Source: Brachionus rotundiformis (Eukaryota > Rotifera > Eurotatoria > Ploima > Brachionidae). From it: 64,000 nucleotides of DNA. The position numbers and the translations under genes are program-made. The stretch spans positions 1,264,793 through 1,328,792 of the forward strand of contig JAESIW010000200.1 of the NCBI GenBank assembly GCA_016802295.1, given 5' to 3'. The notes under the pieces were generated by a model. It did no database searches. It saw only the letters and a list, made by a program, of their open reading frames with translations, and was not told the DNA's origin. This document shows positions 12,638-21,935 of this stretch, piece after piece (within the stretch, counting starts at the first letter, position 1; each line of letters opens with the position of its first letter).

Positions 12638-14450
12638 ATGAAAAACTTATTTGGCTTTTTAGTTTTTTTTGTTACCAAGACCATTTGTGTGGATGAATAT
12701 CACTTTAAGCTGGGAATTTTTATTCAAAGAAGTTTAGCTGATGAGTTCTATCAAGCTTTTAATTTAAATGAGACCGAGCAAAATTTTGAATATCTAAAAT
12801 CTTTTGTAATCTCAAGCTATTCATTTGCAGTAGGTCCTTGTATAAAATTGTTTCCTTATCTTCATTAGAATTTAGGTTGGGGAATTTTTCAAGAATCAAG
12901 TTAATCAGCAGATTTCGATTAATATTTTTTCTTATGTCACTTATATCCAAGTTTTAAACCAAAGCGAGTCATTTAAAAGTCTGGATGAATTCTGCATCTA
13001 CCAAAATGCCTTTAACCATGAAAAAAAGTGGAATATTGCCGTCTATTCAATAAAGTATGATACTAAATTAAGCATATAAAAGTTTAAAATTTTATCTTTA
13101 TAAAATTAGGAAAAGTTCCATTGTTAATACAGAATCGTCTGGTAATTTACTGATTTATTGAGCTTAATTTATTTAGAAAAAATTGAAGGTCCATTCAGAA
13201 TGTGTGACAGACAACGAGCATGTATTCTTGATAAAAATACCATAACATTTGCCGATATTGATCCGGTAATTATATCAACAATACTTCATTTTGAATCAAG
13301 AGTGTTTAGTACTGCTTTTGAAATTTTGAAATTGGCTTTGAGTGAAACCTTGTACATATGAGATCAACTTTTAGATAAATTTTAATTATTAGATCATTTT
13401 TAAGCGATTCAGTATTAAGTTACAATTATTATTTTTTTACAAATTCTTCTAGCAGTTCAACTGTAGTTAAAAAACGATATTTTAACTCATTGGAAACTTT
13501 TCTGAAGTAAATTTTATTAAATATTTTATTGTTAACCACTGATTATTAACTAAGAGCTAACTACTGTAATCATTTGTTTGAATTTAATAATCTATTGCAA
13601 GCAAATGATTTTTTAATTATTTCAAAAGAGAAATTTTGTGAAAAATTTGAAATTATTTCACCATCACTTGATAAAAAAGTACAATTACAAATTAATCATT
13701 CAAGAGTAAAAAATAAAATATTTATATATATTTTTAATATATTTAATAATCTATTAGCAATGTATATTTTTCTGGGGTGATTGCTACTATGACCGAGTGT
13801 TGCCGACAAATTCATTTTTGACATTTTTACCCCCAGGAATAGAGTGTCAGTCTGAAAACGGAATCGGCAAAGTAGAAATTTAAACAAAGAGTTTATGATA
13901 ATTTTTTTAAAAGTAATTTTTATTTTATATCTCTAAGTGTCTTGGTGAAACATGTGTTTCTCAAGATGTATTCAAACAATACATCAATTATTCGTTCATT
14001 CAGATAATCGAAAACGATTCAAAAAAATCAAGTTTGTCTTCTGGACAAGAGAATTTACCAACCACAAAATTAGACAACTCTGAACTGCTAAGTTCAAATT
14101 CAGATCTTACTGAATCCATTTTTAGTTCTCATCCTGGACAAGAGAATTTACCAACCACAAAATTAGACAACTCTGAACTGCTAAGTTCAAATTCAGATCT
14201 TACTGAATCCATTTTTAGTTCTCATCCTGGACAAGAGAAAATTAGCCTTGAAACAAGACCAAAAACTAACACTTCAACAAAGCTTGTTACAAGTTCAAAG
14301 AATTTATTGTCTTATTCTAGTTCTTCAAATGATTTTGATGCTATTTATTTGATACCAATATTGGTGGGAGTTTTTTCCGTAATGGTTTTTTTAATTACAA
14401 TTATTGTAGTTTGTTTCTTCAAGAAACAAAAAATTTTGAATAGAGGTTAA
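12638..14450 (+). CDS. Single-pass membrane protein with degenerate ADAM/ADAMTS-like ectodomain, 449 aa
   Basis: Nine exons with agreeing phases: 12638-12829, 12876-13054, 13110-13141, 13177-13351, 13453-13506, 13555-13705, 13758-13776 (19 nt), 13837-13871, 13938-14450. A signal peptide (MKNLFGFLVFFVTKTICV) opens the protein. The next ~100 residues recall the start of an M12B metalloprotease domain (KLGIFIQ..., then SLDEFCIYQNAFNHEKKWNI). GPFRMCDRQRAC resembles the ADAMTS motif before the active-site helix, and CIFFWGIECQSENGIGKC plus CLGETCV resemble the cysteine-rich segment after it. No HExxH is present; TAFEILKLALSE stands where the zinc helix would be expected. A Ser/Thr-rich stalk with a perfect 31-residue tandem repeat, one transmembrane helix (YLIPILVGVFSVMVFLITII) and a short basic tail follow. 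The family link is tentative; the gene structure and topology are firmer. The small exon 7 is the weakest part. Confidence 0.6.
14041..14237 (+). repeat. Perfect 93-bp tandem repeat coding for the stalk
   Basis: 14041-14133 and 14134-14226 are identical, and the first 11 bases of a third unit follow (14227-14237). 93 bp equals 31 codons, so copy-number change keeps the frame. The unit encodes a Ser/Thr/Asn-rich, probably glycosylated stalk (SGQENLPTTKLDNSELLSSN...). Perfect identity in an AT-rich drifting genome implies recent duplication or an expanding minisatellite. Confidence 0.95.
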
Positions 14451-14535
14451 TTAAAATTTATCTATTAGTCAATATTTTTGGATCAAAATACAAATTCAAA
14501 TAGTCACTTTAATTTATTGATTATTTTAAACTCTA

Positions 14536-14541
14536 ATAAAA
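14536..14541 (+). terminator. Poly(A) signal AATAAA of the membrane-protein gene
   Basis: AATAAA 86 nt after the stop codon at 14450. Confidence 0.5.
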
Positions 14542-14726
14542 AGTATTTAAATTTTAATAAAAGAAAATAGATTTTTATTTTTAAAATAAAGTTTTGTTGA
14601 ATTGATTTTTCAACCTTAAGAATTTAAAAATAAAATTAAATTAAAAACAAGAAAAAGATATAGAAAAGACGATCATCCTAAATCTGATAGCTCCTGAATC
14701 AGTAAACTTTTTTTTAAGAAAAATTA

Positions 14727-14922
14727 CAACTTTATGTTAGCAAAGCGTTCAAGTATCTTTCCAAGACAGCTTGTAGTACTAATAGGCCTGTAATTAGAAG
14801 GGTCTTGTGTTGGATAAGAATTTTTTAAGGAATCATAATTATATTTGTAGTTTTCCATGGTTTAAGAACTAATCTTTTTTTAAAGGCATAGGTTTAAAAT
14901 AATAGGAAAATACGAGTTTTAA
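14727..14922 (-). mobile_element. Non-LTR retrotransposon (LINE) reverse-transcriptase fragment
   Basis: On the minus strand two neighbouring frames give KPWKTTNIIMIP and then DPSNYRPISTTSCLGKILER. These correspond to the conserved RT segment of Jockey/CR1-type LINEs (W..(A)..IPKPGKDP..YRPISLLS.LGKI.ER). A frameshift and a stop separate the two parts, so the copy is dead. No ends or target duplication were found. Confidence 0.8.
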
Positions 14923-16781
14923 GAGATCATGCATAGATCGGGTATTTTATTGAAAATAGAAAAATATTTAAAAATCTAGAATAATAAACTGATTGAATAT
15001 TGAATCATGAATATTATAATCAAATTTGCGCAACCTGGTTATCTCATATTACTTTCTCTTGTAAAAGTATGATCTGAGCTTTTGAACCAATCTAACCAGT
15101 ATCTATTAACTTTTGTTTTCAATGGCCTAAGCCATAAGATATCAAACGTTTTGACAAAATTTGTCATCCTTCAGGATTCTTCAAGAGCATTGATATTGAA
15201 ATGTGGAAAGAAAAGCCTGGTATAAAATTGTGTCTTCATATTATATACCATAAATTAAAACTTCAAAATTGATACAATTCTATTGACATTGGTTTACATT
15301 TAAAAAAATTTAAAAAAGAGCCAAATCGCCTATGTTCTAAAAATCAAACTAAAACTATGAAAAAATACATTAAATTTTATCAGATGACCTATAAAAATTC
15401 TAAGGTCAAGACTATTATAATCAATCAAGTTTTAAATATTAAATCTTAAGATCTTTATTCATATAAAATATTTTTTTTTCATATAAAATTAAATTTAAAC
15501 GCCTTCAATTAATTTAAAGATTACAAAACATGAAAATTTAGTTTAGGATTCTATTTCGAAAATTTAAACATAATTTTGTCTATTTGTTTTTTAAAAAGAA
15601 ATTTTTTATCAAAAGAATTGTAACGAATAAAAAAATTTAAGTTACTGAACGTAAAATTTGTCATTTTAAGTATCTTTTTAGTGTTGGTTTATTATGCCAA
15701 TTTTATACAAAGTAAAGTGTTGAAAATGAGTAGTAATTTTATCCAAAAATGATAAAAAAAAATCACGCTGTAAAATAATAAAGTTCATTTTCCAAAATGT
15801 TGAGAACCAATTTAAAAATTATGTTTTTTTAAAGGATAAAAGAAATAATTAATTTAATTTTTATTCTCTTCTTGGTCTTTAATCAATCGGTATTTGATTA
15901 TCAAAATTAAAACGATAGTTTCGAAATTTTTTCTTCATAATTTATTCTAGAATCATTTTTTAATTAAAAAATTCCATTTTCTTAATAATTTTTTAACATT
16001 TTTACTTATTTTCACCAATTTAATGTCTTTATTTATTCAGATTTATTTGGGCATTGATTTTAATTTTTTTCCAATCCCAAATATATATCTTTATTTAGGA
16101 CATTTGACTGAAATTTTAAAGAGTCAAAGAGCAACTAAGTAATGTGGTCTTACTTTGTCAAGATAAATTAAGAAAATTTTTATTCTGATAATGATCACTG
16201 TCAAAATCTTACCTCAACAAATAAACATATTTAAAAAAACTTCGTAACTTATTCATAATTAAAGTTATTATTTGAAATAGAAGCATGATTTGGCAATTTT
16301 TTACCAACAAGCAAAGTTTCTATTCTAAATTTCGCACTTTATCTGATATTTACATTTGATCCATTTTAATTTTTAAATTAACAAAAAGTCTATTTCAAAG
16401 ACTTGGGATTTAGAAATGCAAATACAGAATATAAACTATGTGAAATTGAATTGAAACCGAAATTTATCATAATTTTCGACAAAAATAAATAATTAATAAA
16501 CTAAACCAGTTTTGGCTGTCAAAATTGCTTAGTAATGCTTGAAAAAGGTTATGTCGAACTTTCTAAGTCTTCTAAACTGACTACTCATTGCATAATAACC
16601 AATGGTTAGAATTTTCCAATAACTGGTTTACCTTCTTCTGGACTATTTTCTTTAGTATAAATACTTTTCTATATTTAAATTCTTTTTTAAATAAATATTT
16701 TATTATCTAGTTTTAAATTTTGAACTTTACAAAAAATTAAATTTAGAATCATATTATGAAAAGAATATAATTTTTTTGAAA

Positions 16782-19700
16782 ATGTCCGCGTCAAATGAAT
16801 TAGAAACTTGTTTTATAAATGTAATCGGTCTGTCATCCGTGGAATGTATAGTCAAAATACAGAATTCATTGCTAAAGGAAGAAGGAATAAACGATGTACA
16901 GATAGCTTTATTAGGAGAAAAAGCCGAGATAAAATACAACCCTGAGTATCTAATTCCTTCCCAAATAGTTACATTAATTCAGTCATTGGGCTTTGGAGCT
17001 CGCTTAATCGACACGAAACAGAGCCAAGACAGTCAAATTGAGGCTGTTGATCTTCATATTGAAGGTATGACATGCTCATCTTGTGTTTATAAACTGGAAA
17101 GAGAATGTAAAAAGCTAAAAGGAATGAAAGAAGTGAGCATTACTCTGATGACCAGTCGCGGCAATTTTAAATTTGACAAAAATATACTTGGAACCAGAGA
17201 CATCATAAACAGAATAGTTGAGCTCGGCTTCAAAGCCGAGTTGATAACCACCGACTCAAAATCTTCCCTAATGGCTGTCAGTCACAAGAAAGCTATTCGC
17301 CAATGGCGCAACTCGTTCATACTTTCGTTACTATTCGGAACTCCATCTATGATTGCCATGTTCATTTTCATGTACCTAATTCCTTCTTTGTCCCATTCAC
17401 CCTCAATTAACTTCAATCATACCAACAAGAGTGAAAATTTTGACTCACATGGTCAAATGCATAAGCAGTTCATTATAATTCCTGGTCTTAATTTGGAAAA
17501 TTTGCTTATGTTTTTGTTTTGTACTCCGGTGCAAATATTCGGTGGTCGATACTTTTACAAACATGCTTATGTAGCTCTACGCGAGCGCACTACCAACATG
17601 GATGTATTAATAGCGCTGGCTACCACAATTGCATATGCTTATAGTTTAATTGTTGTAGTGGTTGCTATAGCTGCCAAACATCCATTCAGTCCGACAACTT
17701 TTTTTGACACCCCACCAATGTTAATGATTTTTGTGTCGCTAGGCCGCTGGTTAGAGCACATAGCCAAAGGAAAAACTTCGGACGCACTTTCAAAACTATT
17801 ATCTCTTCAGGCCCTAGAGGGTTGTTTGGTCAGTTTGGATAATGACGGTACCATTGTTAAAGAAGAAATCATTAATGCCAATTTAATTAAACGAGGGGAT
17901 TTGATCAAGGTGACGCCTGGTGGTAAAATTCCCGTAGATGGCAAGGTTCGTCAAGGAGATTCAATAGTTGATGAGTCCATAATTACTGGTGAATCGATGC
18001 CAGTAAAAAAAAAGCCTGGCTCCATTGTCATTGGTGGTACTATTAACCAAAATGGTTCACTCATAATCGAGGCTACCCATGTAGGCAAAGACACTGCTTT
18101 AAGTCAAATAGTTCGTCTGGTAGAAGAAGCACAAACATCCAAAGCTCCTATTCAACAGTTGGCTGACCGAATTGCCGGCTTTTTTGTTCCTATCGTGTGC
18201 ATGGTCTCTTTGCTGACTCTTTTTATTTGGTGTATTATTGGTTGGATTCGTTTTGATCTAATTAAATTTTATTCACCTTATCATCGTGACCATGGTCAAG
18301 ATGTCTCAAATCTTGAAATGACTATTGAACTTGCCTTTCAATTCGCAATCACAGTCTTGTGTGTGTCGTGTCCATGTGCTCTTGGTCTAGCGACACCAAC
18401 TGCTGTCATGGTTGGCACTGGTACTGGTGCAACAAATGGAATTTTAATCAAAGGTGGTGAGCCGCTAGAAACAGCCTACAAGATCAAGACAGTTGTGTTC
18501 GACAAGACTGGCACCATCACTCAAGGCATACCAAGTGTAATTAAGTATTTGAAGTTCATTAGTGAGGATGTAATGTCTAGTAGAGTTTTTTTAAACTTAA
18601 TGGCTAGTGCCGAGAATATATCTGAACATTCTCTGGCTAAAGCAGTGGTTAAATTTTGTTCCAAAGCTTTAAAGAGTGAAAATTTTAGTAGATGTGCTAA
18701 TTTTCAGCCTGTTCCAGGATGTGGTCTAAAAACTAAAGTTTTGTACAAACCAGATAATTTAATCGACTCAGAATTAATCTATCGCATTAGCGAATATGAG
18801 GATCTGCATAAACTAATTAAAACTTCCCAAAATGAAGATAAATTGAAAAATGTAGAAAAGTTAGATGATGGAACACTTAGCTACGAAGTGCTTATAGGTA
18901 ACAGGGAATGGATGCAGAGAAATTTTATTGAAATAGACAGCTTGATCGAGAGCGAAATGGAAAAATATGAGAGCAAAGGCAACACTTGTATCTTGTGTGC
19001 TGTTAATGGTAATATTGTTGGTATGATTGCCATAGCTGATAAAGTAAAAGAGGAAGCTCATCTAGCAGTTTACAACTTGTATAAAATGGGTCTTGAAGTT
19101 TATCTTCTAACAGGTGATAATAAACGAACTGCGGAGAATATTGCCAAACAGGTTGGGATTAGAAAAGTGTTTGCCGAAGTGTTGCCATCACAGAAAGCTC
19201 GCAAGATAGAAGAACTGCAAAAATCAACTGGCAACAAAGTGGCAATGGTCGGTGATGGAATAAATGATTCACCAGCTTTGGCTAAAGCTGACATAGGCAT
19301 TGCTATTGGCACAGGAACCGATGTAGCGGTCGAGGCCGCGCATATTGTCTTGATCCGAAATGATCTAATTGATGTAATCGGAGCGATCGACTTGTCCAAA
19401 AAAACAGTCAAAAGAATAAGGCTTAACTTTTTTTTTGCAAGTATATACAATTTGATTGGTATACCAATTGCTGCTGGTATTTTTTTGCCACTAGGCCTTA
19501 ATCTTAAACCTTGGATGGCCTCTGTAGCCATGGCTTTGAGCTCAATTAGTGTTGTTTGTTCTTCTCTGTTGCTTAGATTATACAAAAAACCGACCTATGG
19601 TTCGCTCAAGACTCAAGATTATCTTAGATACTTGCACTCAGGTGCATTGAGTGATTCACAATTTTCAATACATAAAGGTATAGATGGATTTGAACCTACT

Positions 19701-19868
19701 GGTAGCATCTTAGAAAGCATTAAGTCTAGTCGAATTGGTCAATTTTTGATGGGCAAAGATACCAATAGTTTTAAAAAGCTGGACAATCAAGGTCTTTTGA
19801 ATTTGCCAATGGATGACGATGATATGGAAATGACTGTCGTTCATGACTCAACTAAAATTAAATTGTGA
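16782..19868 (+). CDS. ATP7: Copper-transporting P1B-type ATPase (ATP7A/B homologue), 1028 aa, intronless
   Basis: Pumps Cu(I) across secretory or plasma membranes using ATP. Two N-terminal HMA folds are seen: the first is degenerate (GLSSVEC, so SxxC rather than CxxC, near residue 15-22), the second intact (MTCSSC, Cys 98 and 101). Mammalian ATP7 has six. The core contains the TGES actuator motif (near 400), the CPC copper-site motif (530-532), DKTGT phosphorylation motif (Asp574), SEHS at 614-617 where the family normally has SEHP, and GDGIND (824-829). Eight hydrophobic segments are arranged as in P1B pumps. The start is the ATG at 16782 (no nearer upstream ATG in frame). Unlike its intron-rich neighbours it has no intron over 3.1 kb, which suggests a retrocopy or intron loss. 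A possible 5' UTR acceptor (ATTTAG) lies at about 16745. Confidence 0.95.
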   Translation: MSASNELETCFINVIGLSSVECIVKIQNSLLKEEGINDVQIALLGEKAEIKYNPEYLIPSQIVTLIQSLGFGARLIDTKQSQDSQIEAVDLHIEGMTCSSCVYKLERECKKLKGMKEVSITLMTSRGNFKFDKNILGTRDIINRIVELGFKAELITTDSKSSLMAVSHKKAIRQWRNSFILSLLFGTPSMIAMFIFMYLIPSLSHSPSINFNHTNKSENFDSHGQMHKQFIIIPGLNLENLLMFLFCTPVQIFGGRYFYKHAYVALRERTTNMDVLIALATTIAYAYSLIVVVVAIAAKHPFSPTTFFDTPPMLMIFVSLGRWLEHIAKGKTSDALSKLLSLQALEGCLVSLDNDGTIVKEEIINANLIKRGDLIKVTPGGKIPVDGKVRQGDSIVDESIITGESMPVKKKPGSIVIGGTINQNGSLIIEATHVGKDTALSQIVRLVEEAQTSKAPIQQLADRIAGFFVPIVCMVSLLTLFIWCIIGWIRFDLIKFYSPYHRDHGQDVSNLEMTIELAFQFAITVLCVSCPCALGLATPTAVMVGTGTGATNGILIKGGEPLETAYKIKTVVFDKTGTITQGIPSVIKYLKFISEDVMSSRVFLNLMASAENISEHSLAKAVVKFCSKALKSENFSRCANFQPVPGCGLKTKVLYKPDNLIDSELIYRISEYEDLHKLIKTSQNEDKLKNVEKLDDGTLSYEVLIGNREWMQRNFIEIDSLIESEMEKYESKGNTCILCAVNGNIVGMIAIADKVKEEAHLAVYNLYKMGLEVYLLTGDNKRTAENIAKQVGIRKVFAEVLPSQKARKIEELQKSTGNKVAMVGDGINDSPALAKADIGIAIGTGTDVAVEAAHIVLIRNDLIDVIGAIDLSKKTVKRIRLNFFFASIYNLIGIPIAAGIFLPLGLNLKPWMASVAMALSSISVVCSSLLLRLYKKPTYGSLKTQDYLRYLHSGALSDSQFSIHKGIDGFEPTGSILESIKSSRIGQFLMGKDTNSFKKLDNQGLLNLPMDDDDMEMTVVHDSTKIKL

Positions 19869-19894
19869 AATAATTGAATAATTAAATCAAAGTG

Positions 19895-19900
19895 AATAAA
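19895..19900 (+). terminator. Poly(A) signal AATAAA of ATP7
   Basis: AATAAA 27 nt after the ATP7 stop codon. Confidence 0.55.
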
Positions 19901-21444
19901 AAATTGAAGCTTCTTCGACTCATCTATTGATTTAGAAAAAAATTTTTAATTTGTTATTTATTTTTTAAAATTTAGTATAATTAAATTTTTTCATAAAATT
20001 TGAATATTATTCGTCAACTAAATATCCGATATAAACCGACCTATTAATTATTTGATTTTAATAAATAAAATTTATTTTATTCAAAATGAATATTTTAATT
20101 GAATTAATTAATAATTTGATTTTGATCATAATATTTATTTTTTTGTTTCAATTCAAACGTCTTTAAATCGATGTTGTAAAAAATGTATAAATTTTTTCTT
20201 GTAGTCAAAGTCAATAGATGTAATCAAACAATATCCTAAAAATATAAGCAAATAACTAAACTCTAATTAAATGAAATAAAAAAAACTCTGCAAAAATAAT
20301 CAATTATAGCCAAGAAAATTCAAATTATAAGATCCAAATAATCAATGACTATTAAGAGCAATTAGAAAATAAATGATCCAAATATAATGAAAAATCACAA
20401 TCCGTATAACTAAAGAGTAAACTTCAAGTCTGAATTTTACCAAGCGTTGTGGAGACTTTTGTCCACTGAAAAGGATATCATCCAGCTGGTAATTTCTAGC
20501 AATAAATAAACCTCATTTATCAATTGAGAAGAGGAAGGTGCTAATTTTGAAGTTTTTTTTTTAAACCAAGAATAGAAAATATCAAAAACTATATTGAAAC
20601 CATTCTTTTTTGAGCAGCAGACATTTTTTCGTGATTTCTTAATCGAAATATATTTTAAATATTTGAATTAAAGAACAAGATAAAATTCACATAATTCTTT
20701 AAAGATTGATTTATATAAAAATCTGTCTAAAAGATATGAGGATTGAAAAATTTGATGCTTCTAGTGTTAAAAACTTAATCATTTGTTATTCAAATCTTAA
20801 AATTTTTAAGTGTTGATTTGACATAAGGATCTTTGGTAAATTATGGTAATTTTACTGTATTTTACGTAAAACATGTAACTGTAAAAATGGTAAATTAACT
20901 AGATTTTATATAAATTTGCGTAGTAAGAAGTAAAATTACTAATTTTTACGTTAAATTATCAAAACTGTAAAAATGCCAAAAAAATCTGAAATTTTATTGT
21001 TTATTTTAAAATTTAGTTAAAAATAAGATTTTTTCTTTTGATTTTTTTTTATTTAATTTTTATCATTTTTTACGCAAAAATTGGTGAAATTCAAAATTTT
21101 AGGGGCAAATTTTTGATAAAAAATAACGAAAATAATTTAAAATCAATATAATTGTAAGAAAACGCTTTTATTTTTGAAATTTTTTTTTAAAAAGTGTTAT
21201 TAACATTTTATTTGATTGACTCTAAAGGTAAATGAGATGGTTATTCAAAAAGATGGTGATTGGTCAGGCTTTTAATTGTATAAGAAAAAATTTCAAAAAA
21301 TAAAAGTATTTAGTGACTTTTATTCGAAGAAATACGGTAAACTAAAGTCATTTCACACTTTGATTTAATCACAAAATTTTTCAAAAATAGATTTTTTATA
21401 GATAAATTAGTAACTTTAAATTGATCAATAGAAAGAAAATAGTT

Positions 21445-21610
21445 AAGGTAAGATCAAGAGTTCAATCTAGTGGGGAATCAGTAGCCATATGGGGCTGCTT
21501 ATTTGGGAGTGGTATTGGAATCAACAAAATCTATATTAAAAGAAATAATCAAAATTCTTACCCAGATGTGACCAGAGACTTGTTGATCAATGATCATAAT
21601 AATTGGTATA
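21445..21610 (+). mobile_element. Tc1/mariner-type transposase fragment
   Basis: An open frame from 21421 reads VQSSGESVAIWGCLFGSGIG and then a segment ending in YPDVTRDLLI. It corresponds to the Tc1 DDE-transposase stretch usually written GGGSVMVWGC...G.G.L..I.G.MN...Y..IL...L. Only about 50 residues remain, and the catalytic residues on either side and the terminal repeats are not recognisable. A dead remnant. Confidence 0.65.
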
Positions 21611-21929
21611 ACCAGAAAGTAAAGTCGGCTCAATTACCAGTTATATTAGAAATTAAAATCCGAATTACAAATCTTTGTTTTAAATCAATATCTACGCCGC
21701 AGACACTACTAATACTTTTATCATTTAATTATTAATATCATAAAAATCAACTAACTCTAATTTAATTTAAATTAAAATATCTGATAAACATATTTTTGTA
21801 AGTAAAAACTGTCTTAAAAAATAATCTTTATTTTAGATCAAAACATATTTGAAATAATTTAAACCGAATTAATTTAATAATTAAAAACTAGAATGTTCCA
21901 ATAACTAATAATTAGTTTGAGATAAAATA

Positions 21930-21935
21930 TTTATT
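21930..21935 (-). terminator. Poly(A) signal abutting the INPP4 stop codon
   Basis: On the minus strand the stop TAA (21938-21936) is followed immediately by AATAAA. If used, the 3' UTR would be about 15-25 nt. No equally close alternative is seen. Confidence 0.45.

Larger units (their letters stand above)
14451..16781. other. Intergenic DNA with a LINE fragment
   Basis: Between the membrane-protein gene and ATP7 there is no gene. A poly(A) signal for the former lies at 14536-14541, and a reverse-strand retrotransposon fragment at 14727-14922. The remainder is AT-rich without visible structure. Confidence 0.55.
19869..21935. other. Intergenic DNA with a Tc1-like fragment
   Basis: AT-rich DNA between the convergent ATP7 and INPP4 genes. 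It holds their poly(A) signals and a Tc1/mariner transposase fragment at 21445-21610. No other gene is seen. Confidence 0.55.

Noticed and set aside
12759..12950. Minus-strand 63-aa frame over the membrane-protein gene
   Set aside because: It overlaps a 46-nt intron and two exons of the plus-strand gene, which together encode a signal peptide and a continuous ectodomain.
13295..13340. Possible zinc-protease helix HFESR in exon 4 of the membrane protein
   Set aside because: HFESR lacks the Glu and second His of HExxH, and the neighbouring TAFEILKLALSE aligns better; neither can bind catalytic zinc.
20820..20985. Cluster of TAAATTA/TTTTACG words that looked like a foldback element
   Set aside because: Arms do not align over more than a few bases; low-complexity AT sequence explains it.
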